From: JAAYVZ01 sp035403265 | Lineage (GTDB): Bacteria; Acidobacteriota; Thermoanaerobaculia; Thermoanaerobaculales; Thermoanaerobaculaceae | Direction of reading: 5' to 3' | Assembly: GCA_035403265.1 (NCBI GenBank) | Contig: DAONEV010000075.1 | Coordinates: 1-14,160 of the forward strand | Length of the DNA stretch: 14,160 nucleotides | In this document: one piece after another, positions 6,808-13,434 of the stretch | How positions within the stretch are numbered: position 1 is the first letter of the stretch | Layout of the letters: each line of letters starts with the position of its first letter | Notes under the pieces: model-generated | The model's database searches: none | Told to the model about the DNA's origin: nothing | What the model saw: only the letters and a program-made list of their open reading frames with translations | Position numbers and translations under genes: made by a program

Positions 6808-8748
6808 CTAGCCCTGGCGGCTCCCGTGCAGGAAGACCGCCGCGAGAGGGGGCAGCGTCATCGAGAGGGAGAACGGCCGCCCGTGCACCGGGCTCTCCTC
6901 GGCCGTCACGCCCCCGCCGTTGCCCATGCCGCTGCCGCCGTACTCGTGGGCGTCGGTGTTGAGCATCTCGCGCCAGAAGCCACCCCACGGTACGCCGACC
7001 CGGTAGTCGATGCGAGGCACCGGCGTGAAGTTGCAGACCACCAGGACCGCCTCGTCCTGGCTCGTGGCAAAGCGAAGGAACGACAGCGTGCTGGCCGGGG
7101 CGTCGTTGCAGTCCACCCACTGGAAGCCGCTCGGGAGGCAGTCGAGCTCGTGCAGGGCCGGGGTCTCGCGGTAGAGGCGGTTGAGGTCGGCCAGCGCCAG
7201 CCGCACGCCCTCGTGGGGCGCGAACTGCAGCAGGTGCCAGTCGAGGGAGTCGTCGTGGTGCCATTCCCGCCACTGGGCGAGCTCGGCGCCCATGAACAGC
7301 AGCTTCTTCCCGGGCTGGGCGTACATGTAGGCGTAGAGCAGCCGCAGGTTGGCGAAGCGCTGCCAGTCGTCCCCTGGCATCTTGCCGAGCAGCGAGCCCT
7401 TGCCGTGCACGACCTCGTCGTGCGAGAGCGGCAGCACGAAGTTCTCGTGGAAGGCATAGAGCTGCCGGAAGGTGAGCTCGTTGTGGTGGTAGGAGCGATA
7501 GTACGGGTCGCGGGAGAAGTAGGCCAGGGTGTCGTGCATCCATCCCATGTCCCACTTGAGGCCGAACCCGAGCCCCCCCACGTAGGTTGGCCGCGACACC
7601 ATCGGCCACGCCGTCGACTCCTCGGCGATGACCTGCACGTCCGGGTGCAGCTTGTAGATCTCCTCGTTGCAGCGCCGCAGGAAGTAGATCGCCTCGAGGT
7701 TCTCACGCCCGCCGTGGATGTTGGGGATCCACTCGCCCTGCTTGCGCGAGTAGTCGAGGTAGAGCATCGAGGCGACGGCGTCGACACGGAAACCGTCGGC
7801 GTGGTAGGCGTCGAGCCAGAACATGGCGTTGGAGATCAGGAAGGACCGCACCTCGTGCCGCCCGTAGTTGAAGATGTACGACCCCCAATCGGGATGGAAC
7901 CCCTTGCGCGGGTCGGCGTGCTCGAAAAGCGCCGTGCCGTCGAACTTCCCGAGGCTATGGCCGTCAGTCGGGAAGTGGGAGGGGACCCAGTCGAGGATGA
8001 CGCCGATCCCGGCCTGGTGCAGCGTGTCGATGAGGAACATGAGGTCCTGCGGAGTGCCGTAGCGCGCCGAGGGCGCGAAGTAGCCGGTGACCTGGTATCC
8101 CCATGAGCCGAAGAACGGGTGCTCCATGACCGGCAGCAGCTCGACGTGGGTGAACCCCATGCGCTGCATGTGCTCGACCAGGCGCGGCGCCATCTCGCGG
8201 TACGACAGCGAGCGGTTCTCCTCCTCGGCCACCCGCATCCACGACCCGAGGTGCATCTCGTAGAGCGACATCGGTGCGCCCAGTCCGTGGCGTGCCTGGC
8301 GGCCGGCCATCCAGTCCTGGTCGTGCCAGTCATAGGAAAGGTCCCAGACCACCGAGGCGCTCTTCGGCGGCACCTCGCCGTGGACGGCGAAGGGGTCGGC
8401 CTTCTCGATGCGGGCCCCCCCGACCTTCGAGGTGATGTGGAACTTGTAGGTCTGGCCGAGGCGCACCCCGGGGACGAACCCCTCCCAGATCCCCGAGCTG
8501 CCGGTGGGTCGCAACGGATGGGCCTTGGGGTCGTAGGAGTTGAAGTCCCCGACCACCGCGACGGCCTCGGCGTTGGGGGCCCAGACCGAGAACAGCACCC
8601 CCTCCACCCCGTCCTCGGTGACCAGGTGGGCGCCGAGCTTCTCCCAGAGCCGGAAGTGGTTGCCCTCGTTGAACAGGAAGAGGTCATCGGCGGTCAGCCG
8701 GGAAATCTCGTGGCGCACCAGGCCTACAGCTCGGGGGTTGCCGTCCAT
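6808..8748 (-). CDS. glgB: 1,4-alpha-glucan branching enzyme
   Basis: GlgB cuts alpha-1,4-glucan chains and re-attaches them as alpha-1,6 branches during glycogen synthesis. The 646-residue protein has an N-terminal CBM48 module (WAPNAEAVAVVGDFN, about residues 55-70) and a GH13 barrel with D253/H258 (LDWVPSH), nucleophile D323 (GFRVDAVASM), acid/base E376 (VIAEES) and H443/D444 (LSHDEVVHG). It is shorter than the roughly 730-residue E. coli enzyme because it lacks the extra N-terminal N1 domain, as in many short-form GlgB proteins. The start is placed at the ATG 8746-8748, which has GAGG six bases upstream; an upstream in-frame start would add 21 residues of leader sequence. The GH57 gene follows after 15 bases. 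The product is cytosolic. Confidence 0.95.
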   Translation of the reverse strand: MDGNPRAVGLVRHEISRLTADDLFLFNEGNHFRLWEKLGAHLVTEDGVEGVLFSVWAPNAEAVAVVGDFNSYDPKAHPLRPTGSSGIWEGFVPGVRLGQTYKFHITSKVGGARIEKADPFAVHGEVPPKSASVVWDLSYDWHDQDWMAGRQARHGLGAPMSLYEMHLGSWMRVAEEENRSLSYREMAPRLVEHMQRMGFTHVELLPVMEHPFFGSWGYQVTGYFAPSARYGTPQDLMFLIDTLHQAGIGVILDWVPSHFPTDGHSLGKFDGTALFEHADPRKGFHPDWGSYIFNYGRHEVRSFLISNAMFWLDAYHADGFRVDAVASMLYLDYSRKQGEWIPNIHGGRENLEAIYFLRRCNEEIYKLHPDVQVIAEESTAWPMVSRPTYVGGLGFGLKWDMGWMHDTLAYFSRDPYYRSYHHNELTFRQLYAFHENFVLPLSHDEVVHGKGSLLGKMPGDDWQRFANLRLLYAYMYAQPGKKLLFMGAELAQWREWHHDDSLDWHLLQFAPHEGVRLALADLNRLYRETPALHELDCLPSGFQWVDCNDAPASTLSFLRFATSQDEAVLVVCNFTPVPRIDYRVGVPWGGFWREMLNTDAHEYGGSGMGNGGGVTAEESPVHGRPFSLSMTLPPLAAVFLHGSRQG

Positions 8749-8760
8749 CGCGCACCTCGC

Positions 8761-8778
8761 GGCCGGTTCCCACCGGCC
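8761..8778 (-). promoter_or_regulatory. Inverted repeat in the glgB leader
   Basis: GGCCGGT and ACCGGCC form a perfect seven-base-pair stem around a four-base loop, 13 bases upstream of the glgB start codon and just before its ribosome binding site. In RNA it would be a stable hairpin; in DNA it could be an operator. No run of T follows, so it does not look like a terminator. Function is inferred only from position. Confidence 0.35.
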
Positions 8779-8792
8779 CTCTCTGTCTCCAA

Positions 8793-8798
8793 AGCGTA
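8793..8798 (-). promoter_or_regulatory. Candidate extended -10 element for glgB
   Basis: On the minus strand TGCTACGCT reads as an extended -10 (TG-N-TACGCT) about 45 bases before the glgB ATG. No good -35 hexamer is visible, which extended -10 promoters tolerate. It would place the start of transcription near 8786, upstream of the hairpin at 8761-8778. Confidence 0.25.
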
Positions 8799-8825
8799 GC
8801 AGAACGGCCACCCGCCCGCCCCAGC

Positions 8826-8898
8826 CAGCGCATCAGCCCTTCAGGAGGTCAGCGAATCAGCTCCCCCACCCAGCCAAGAAGGGGATCAGCGGATCAGC
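8826..8898. repeat. Three spaced copies of CAGCGNATCAGC after aspS
   Basis: The 12-base motif CAGCGNATCAGC occurs at 8826-8837, 8850-8861 and 8887-8898, differing only at the sixth base (C, A, G). Start-to-start distances are 24 and 37 bases. The third copy contains the aspS stop codon. The surrounding bases are also loosely repeated (cagctcc after the second and third copies). The unequal spacing argues against CRISPR; it looks like a small degenerate direct-repeat family in the aspS-glgB gap. Confidence 0.6.
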
Positions 8899-10639
8899 TC
8901 CGCAGCGACAGCTTCAGCTCGTCGAGCTGGGATGCGTCGACGACGTTGGGTGCGTCGGTGAGCAGGCAGTTGCCGGCCGTCGTCTTGGGGAAGGCGATGA
9001 CGTCGCGGATCGAGTCGCGGCCGGCCATGAGCATGATCAGGCGGTCGAGGCCAAGGGCGATGCCGCCATGCGGCGGGGCGCCGAAGCGGAACGCCTCGAG
9101 CAGGAAGCCGAACTTGCGGCGCGCCGTCTCCTCGTCGATCCCCATCACCCGGAAGACCTGGCGCTGGAGGTCGGCATCGTGGATCCGGATCGAGCCGCCT
9201 CCGAGCTCGACGCCGTCCATGATCACGTCGTAGGCGCGCGCCCGCACCCGCCCGGGGTCGGACTCGAGCAGCGGCACGTCGGCAGGGTTGGGTGAAGTGA
9301 AGGCGTGATGGGTGGCGTACCAGCGCGCCGTCTCGTCGTCCCACTCGAAGAGCGGGAAGTCGGTGACCCATCCGAAGGCGTGCTCGCCCGGCTTGACCAG
9401 GCCCAGCCGTTTCGCCATCTCGACGCGCAGGGCGCCGAGCGATGCGAAGACCACCTTCGGCGCGCCGCCCACCACCACCAGCAGGTCAGCGGGAGCCACC
9501 CCAGCGGCCTCGAGAAAGGCGCCAACGCCCTCGTCGCCGAGGATCTTCTTGACCGGCGAGCCGGTGCCCTCCGCGGTGCGCCGCATCCACACGACCCCGG
9601 GCGCGCCGAAGGGCTTGACCAGCTCCGACAGCTCGTCGAGCCCCTTGCGGGAGAACGCCGCGCCGTCGGGGATGACCAGGCCCTTGACCCGGCCGGTGCT
9701 CGCGGCCTGCTTGAAGGGGTCGAAGGCGCATGCCGCCGCCACCGGGCCGAGCTCGCAAAGCTCCAGGCCGAAGCGCAGGTCCGGCCGGTCGGAGCCGTAA
9801 CGCTCCATGGCGTCCTGGTAGGTCAGGCGCGGGAACGTCGCCGGCGGCTGGATGCCGGCGAGCGGGAAGATGCGCGCGAACAGCCCCTCGATGAGGGCGT
9901 AGAGGTCCTCCTCCTCGATGAACGACGCCTCGACGTCCACCTGCGTGAACTCCGGCTGGCGGTCGGCGCGCAGATCCTCGTCCCGGAAGCAGCGGGCGAT
10001 CTGCATGTAGCGGCCGATCCCGGCCACCTGCAGCAGTTGCTTGAAGAGCTGCGGCGACTGCGGCAGGGCGTAGAAGTTGCCGGGCGCCAGGCGCGAGGGA
10101 ACCAGGAAGTCGCGCGCCCCTTCCGGCGTCGAGCGCGTCAGGATCGGCGTCTCGACGTCGATGAAGCCGTGCTCGTGGAAGTGCTGGCGGATCTCGAAGG
10201 TGACCCGGTGGCGGAGCTGCAGGTTGCGCATCATCTCGGGCCGCCGCAGGTCGAGGACGCGGTGCCGCAGCCGCAGCTCCTCCGAGGCGTTGACGCGGTC
10301 CTCGACCTGGAACGGCGGCGTCTCGGAGGCCCGCAGCACCTCGAGCTCCTCGGCCGCCACCTCGATCTCGCCGGTGGGCATGTCGGGGTTGACGTTGCCA
10401 CCGGTGCGTGCCGCCACCGTGCCGACGACGCGGATGACGTCCTCACCGCTCAGCTTCTCGGCCTCGGTGCGCAGGCTGTCGGCGAACAGCACCTGCACCC
10501 ACCCCTCGCGGTCGCGCAGGTCCACGAACACCAGCCCGCCGAGGTCGCGGCGCCGCCGCACCCACCCCACCAGCTCGACCCGCTTGCCGATGTCACCGGC
10601 GCGCAGACTGCCACAAAACGGTCGCTCGAAGGCACGCAT
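8894..10639 (-). CDS. aspS: Aspartyl-tRNA synthetase
   Basis: AspRS charges tRNA-Asp with aspartate in the cytoplasm. The 581 residues match the bacterial type (about 590). An N-terminal OB-fold anticodon-binding domain (GWVRRRRDLGGLVFVDLRD, about residues 25-43) is followed by class II motif 1, the PQSPQLFKQ loop (193-201), motif 2 (RCFRDEDLRADRQPEFTQ, 216-233), the bacterial GAD insertion (about 280-410) and motif 3 (GIALGLDRL, 526-534). The ATG at 10637-10639 is preceded by GGGGG six bases upstream. Whether the enzyme is strictly tRNA-Asp specific or also charges tRNA-Asn cannot be decided here. It is the first gene of the minus-strand block and faces the RHS island across a short gap; a palindrome and a -10-like element lie directly upstream. 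Confidence 0.97.
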   Translation of the reverse strand: MRAFERPFCGSLRAGDIGKRVELVGWVRRRRDLGGLVFVDLRDREGWVQVLFADSLRTEAEKLSGEDVIRVVGTVAARTGGNVNPDMPTGEIEVAAEELEVLRASETPPFQVEDRVNASEELRLRHRVLDLRRPEMMRNLQLRHRVTFEIRQHFHEHGFIDVETPILTRSTPEGARDFLVPSRLAPGNFYALPQSPQLFKQLLQVAGIGRYMQIARCFRDEDLRADRQPEFTQVDVEASFIEEEDLYALIEGLFARIFPLAGIQPPATFPRLTYQDAMERYGSDRPDLRFGLELCELGPVAAACAFDPFKQAASTGRVKGLVIPDGAAFSRKGLDELSELVKPFGAPGVVWMRRTAEGTGSPVKKILGDEGVGAFLEAAGVAPADLLVVVGGAPKVVFASLGALRVEMAKRLGLVKPGEHAFGWVTDFPLFEWDDETARWYATHHAFTSPNPADVPLLESDPGRVRARAYDVIMDGVELGGGSIRIHDADLQRQVFRVMGIDEETARRKFGFLLEAFRFGAPPHGGIALGLDRLIMLMAGRDSIRDVIAFPKTTAGNCLLTDAPNVVDASQLDELKLSLRS

Positions 10640-10654
10640 GTCGATCCCCCACGG

Positions 10655-10671
10655 CGCGAACGCCGTTCGCG
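10655..10671 (-). promoter_or_regulatory. 17-base palindrome between the aspS -10 element and its start codon
   Basis: CGCGAACG and CGTTCGCG are perfect inverted repeats of eight bases around a single C. The element lies 15 bases upstream of the aspS ATG and directly downstream of a TAGAAT -10-like box, so it would cover the predicted start of transcription. This placement suits a repressor operator or a leader hairpin. No regulator is identified. Confidence 0.45.
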
Positions 10672-10672
10672 G

Positions 10673-10678
10673 ATTCTA
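10673..10678 (-). promoter_or_regulatory. Candidate -10 element for aspS
   Basis: On the minus strand TAGAAT matches TATAAT at four of six positions and lies 33 bases before the aspS ATG. The expected start of transcription, near 10666, falls within the palindrome. No convincing -35 hexamer is visible around 10695-10702. Confidence 0.35.
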
Positions 10679-10790
10679 CGCCCAACGGCGAGGTCGACAT
10701 TTGTGAGCCCTTCCCCACCCCCGAAGGCTGGACCACCGCCGGTGTCCAAACCTGCCCTGGTGCTTCCGGATCACGTACCATCCGAGCGGC

Positions 10791-12335
10791 ATGACCGAGA
10801 GCGTCACGCATGCGAAGCGCCTCGCCGAGGTGGGGGAGGGGGTGGTCGACCACCAGAGCCTCGAAACGGCGAGCCAGATGGCGCGGCCGAAGCAGATCTG
10901 GAGCGACGGCGCGACCGTTCCCGGCACCGGCGCCGACGCCGACTGGGACAGCGGGAGCTACGTCTACGACGGCGCTGGCAACATCACCGCCATGGGCAGC
11001 CAGAGCTTCACCTATGACAAGGTGAGCCGTCTGACCTTCGGCAACGTGGCCGGGTACGGGAGCGAGAGCTACACCTACGACCCCTACGGCAACCTCATCA
11101 CCTCGGGCGGCACCAGCCTGCCCACCGCGACCGCGACCAACCGGCTCGAGCCGGCGACGACCGGGGCGGGGTACGACGCGGCGGGCAACCTGACCGCCCT
11201 TGGCCTGACGCCCAACGTCTACGCGTACACCTACGACCGCTTCAACCAGCTCGCCAGCGTGTCGGGGCCGGGGATCAACCGCAGCCAGGCGACCACCGCC
11301 GACGGCGAGCGCCTGTTCGTCCGCGACGGGACCACCTACCTGTTTACCCTGCGCGACCTCGGTGGCAACGTCATCCGGGAGCTCGAGTACACCGCTGCGG
11401 GCGGGTGGAAGTGGCGGCGGGACAACATCTACCGCGACAGCCTGCTGCTCGCCTCCGAGACCCGAGGTGAGGGCCTCAAGCACTACCACCTCGACCATCT
11501 GGGGTCGCCGCGGCTGGTCACCAACCGCACCGGGGAGAAGCTCACCCTGTTCGCCACCAGCCCGTTCGGCAAGGATTCGAGCGGCAGCGCCCAGGGCACG
11601 GAGCGGATGCGTTTCACGGTCCACGAGCGGGACCTCGGGTCGCTCACCAACGTCCTCGACGACATCGACTACATGCACGCGCGAAGCTACACGCCGAGGC
11701 TGGGGAGGTTCATGAGCGTCGATCCGGTGCGGGGCAAGGCCAGAACCCCTCAGAGCTTCAACCTCCATTCCTATGTACGTGACCGACCGATGACGTCCTT
11801 GGATCCAAACGGCATGCTCGCTTTCGTCGCTGCGGGCGGTGCGACAGCGGAGGATGTCGCAAAGGCCTACGAGGAGCAGGAGCGGCTGCGGAAGGAACTC
11901 AGCAAGGCGCTTGTGAAGGCGTACAAGGAGATCTTTGACGTTGACCTTGTTGCACTTTACACGGTCGGCCAAGGGCCAACAGTGACCTTGACATCAGACA
12001 GCGATCCAGATGTGAAGGGCATCAATGGCAGGTTCAAGCAGGGCGTCATCAAGCTGAACACGGATCGGAAGCTCTTCGACAGGGTCGACAAGGACGGGAA
12101 CAGCCTCTTTGGAGCGACGCTCCTTCATGAGGTTGGCCACTGGGCACGCAAGAGCAGGTTTGGTTGGCAGTTCAGGCCGGTGCCGGTCTTCCCGGTCCCG
12201 GAGGGGTTGAGGAGTGGAGTGATGGATGGGCTAGCCCCTCGGCTGCCAGATTGGGTTAGACACGACGGACCCGAGGGAAATGACTCGGAGATTCTGCAGT
12301 ACGGCAAGATCGTGACTCTGCAATGGGGTCTTTAG
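10791..12335 (+). CDS. 5'-truncated RHS core protein with C-terminal putative zinc-metallopeptidase toxin domain
   Basis: RHS proteins form a shell of YD repeats around a variable C-terminal toxin delivered to rival cells. Residues 1-340 contain YD repeats (VYDGAGNIT, TYDPYGNLI, YDAAGNLT, TYDRFNQL), the HYHLDHLGSPRLVTN stretch and the RHS-associated core end (RSYTPRLGRFMSVDPV to SLDPNG, 299-341). The 170-residue tip (about 343-514) is unlike the core and contains LLHEVGHW, an HExxH zinc site (H446, E447, H450); E471, E495 or E500 could be the third ligand. Complete RHS proteins exceed 1,000 residues and begin with a signal or delivery domain. Here RHS-like coding (ITYHPSG) continues upstream of the ATG in the same frame, without a start codon, to a TGA at 10704-10706, so the gene has lost its 5' part. 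GC falls from 75% (11161-11220) to 53% (12001-12060). A lipoprotein gene follows after 44 bases. Expression and secretion are doubtful. Confidence 0.82.
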   Translation: MTESVTHAKRLAEVGEGVVDHQSLETASQMARPKQIWSDGATVPGTGADADWDSGSYVYDGAGNITAMGSQSFTYDKVSRLTFGNVAGYGSESYTYDPYGNLITSGGTSLPTATATNRLEPATTGAGYDAAGNLTALGLTPNVYAYTYDRFNQLASVSGPGINRSQATTADGERLFVRDGTTYLFTLRDLGGNVIRELEYTAAGGWKWRRDNIYRDSLLLASETRGEGLKHYHLDHLGSPRLVTNRTGEKLTLFATSPFGKDSSGSAQGTERMRFTVHERDLGSLTNVLDDIDYMHARSYTPRLGRFMSVDPVRGKARTPQSFNLHSYVRDRPMTSLDPNGMLAFVAAGGATAEDVAKAYEEQERLRKELSKALVKAYKEIFDVDLVALYTVGQGPTVTLTSDSDPDVKGINGRFKQGVIKLNTDRKLFDRVDKDGNSLFGATLLHEVGHWARKSRFGWQFRPVPVFPVPEGLRSGVMDGLAPRLPDWVRHDGPEGNDSEILQYGKIVTLQWGL

Positions 12336-12379
12336 AACGCACCAGGACGTCGTGGTCGACGTCAAGGGGAGAGAACAGC

Positions 12380-12943
12380 ATGCACAAGGTGACGAGGCGG
12401 CTGGTGCTTTCCGTCATCCCAGCGCTGGCGTTGTCAGCGTGTTTCGACGGAACGAACCACTTTGGTCCCGAGGAAGCAAGGCTTCGAGTGCGGAAGTGCG
12501 TGTACTCGGAAACCGCGTCGGGCACGTATGTCGGACTAGCCACCAGGTGGGGCTGGGAGACCTGGCGCGACGTGTTTCGTCGGCGCGACATGCTCATCGA
12601 CAACGCTGTACTTCTCATGTGCACTCCGCAGAAGACAGATCCAGGTAGGCCAGCACGCAGCAAGTGCGTGGGGTACAGCTTCGCAGCAAGTTCAAGTCAT
12701 GCTCGGCGCGGTGCACCCGTAGAAGGCGTTCTCCAAGGCGATCTGGGCTTGAGTCGGACGCGGATCAGCCTCGAACTCCGCTTTCTCCCGAGCCCTGACG
12801 AACCGCAGTACCCGGAGATGTACATGGAGATCCACTCAGTACCCGCTCGACTGGACAGAGAAGCGCTCGTCGACCTGTTCAAGGGCATCGACACCAAAGG
12901 CGAGCTGACGGTTACGTCCTGGATGAAGGAGTTGAGACGTTGA
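12380..12943 (+). CDS. Small lipoprotein, candidate immunity protein for the RHS tip
   Basis: I do not recognise a family. The 187-residue product has a classic lipoprotein signal: basic start (K3, R6, R7), hydrophobic segment 8-18 and lipobox LSAC with C21 as the lipidated residue. The mature part is mixed alpha/beta in character with three further cysteines (C40, C81, C96). The ATG at 12380 is preferred because GGGGAGA lies seven bases upstream and the signal peptide begins there; the frame is open from an earlier ATG at 12323 that would bury the signal. It starts 44 bases after the RHS stop, on the same strand and with the same lowered GC, which is where immunity genes sit. A membrane-anchored periplasmic protein would protect against a toxin acting in the periplasm. 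The immunity role is inferred from context only. Confidence 0.6.
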   Translation: MHKVTRRLVLSVIPALALSACFDGTNHFGPEEARLRVRKCVYSETASGTYVGLATRWGWETWRDVFRRRDMLIDNAVLLMCTPQKTDPGRPARSKCVGYSFAASSSHARRGAPVEGVLQGDLGLSRTRISLELRFLPSPDEPQYPEMYMEIHSVPARLDREALVDLFKGIDTKGELTVTSWMKELRR

Positions 12944-13086
12944 GGAGCGCGACCCGGCGCCGGCCCGTGTACGCCACCTATTCGGCGGGGTTCCTCACCG
13001 CCGCGGAGCCGTACTGCGCGACCGCGGACACGTACCATCCCAATGATGAGTACCTGGGATCATCTTCCCTTCATTGTGGCCGATAG
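12940..13086 (+). pseudogene. Remnant of a second RHS reading frame
   Basis: The frame beginning at 12940 and closed by TAG at 13084-13086 reads a stretch with YATYSAGFLTAAEPYCATAD followed by TYHPND. This resembles the RHS segment that normally precedes the YHPSG motif. The sequence CACGTACCATCC, which encodes part of TYHP, is identical at 13029-13040 and at 10772-10783, where the first RHS frame picks up. GC returns to about 73% (12961-13020) after the low-GC tip and lipoprotein genes. It overlaps the last bases of the lipoprotein gene, has no plausible independent start and is too short to be functional, so it is read as a broken fragment. Confidence 0.5.
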
Positions 13087-13430
13087 GGTCGAGTTCGAGT
13101 CAGCGAGTAGCGGGGCGAGTGGCAACGTGAGGTGGGGCCTCACCGGAGCCCGCAAGCGAGACGAGGCATGACAAGGCGAAGGCAGCGGAAGCCAGGGGTT
13201 GGCGTGGTGGTTGGGATCAAGATCCCGGTGGCGGTGCTGCTCGTGGCGCTGCGCTCGGCGGAGCCGACGACGCAGGCGGCAGGGGACGGCGGCACAGGGG
13301 TCCTGGTTGCCACCCTGACTCGCACGCCCACAAGTACCGCCATGCGCACCCGCATTGCGGTACCTGGCCCGGCCTTCTCCACACTCTCGGTCTGGCCTGA
13401 CAACAAGACCATGCCCCCAAGGAGAACCAC
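13087..13430. other. Stretch of about 345 bases without a convincing gene
   Basis: This interval between the RHS remnant and the SLH-like gene holds two small inverted repeats: GTGAGG/CCTCAC around a five-base loop (13127-13143) and GGGATC-AA-GATCCC (13213-13226). Neither is followed by a T run. Both strands are open over much of it, as expected from high GC. A doubtful plus-strand frame (13168-13434) is listed separately. No RNA gene or clear promoter was found. Confidence 0.4.
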
Positions 13431-13434
13431 GTGA
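13168..13434 (+). CDS. Doubtful small ORF overlapping the start of the SLH-like gene
   Basis: I do not recognise this frame. It would encode 88 residues, with a basic start (TRRRQRKPG), one hydrophobic stretch of about 18 residues (near VGIKIPVAVLLVAL) and a Thr/Arg-rich tail of low complexity. Its TGA overlaps the downstream GTG start in a GTGA arrangement, which is typical of coupled genes and is the main reason to list it. Against it: the ribosome binding site is poor (GAGG only one base before the ATG), the composition looks like random translation of GC-rich DNA, and the opposite strand is equally open. Confidence 0.18.
   Translation: MTRRRQRKPGVGVVVGIKIPVAVLLVALRSAEPTTQAAGDGGTGVLVATLTRTPTSTAMRTRIAVPGPAFSTLSVWPDNKTMPPRRTT

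Noticed and set aside
6370..8106. 578-codon plus-strand open frame
   Set aside because: Antisense to glgB and the GH57 gene; no recognisable motif, only Val/Glu/Gly/Arg-rich text.
8826..8898. CRISPR array
   Set aside because: Repeats are only 12 bases, spacers are unequal (12 and 25 bases), and no cas genes are present.
9305..11972. Long open frames opposite aspS (9305-11017, plus) and opposite the RHS gene (10593-11972, minus)
   Set aside because: Both are shadows of genes with clear domain evidence on the other strand.
12323..12379. Earlier ATG for the lipoprotein gene
   Set aside because: It would put 19 polar residues before the lipoprotein signal and overlaps the RHS stop; the ATG at 12380 has a good ribosome binding site and restores a proper signal peptide.
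13085..13110. tRNA-like T-arm text (GAGTTCGAGTC)
   Set aside because: No acceptor, D-arm or anticodon stem can be built around it.
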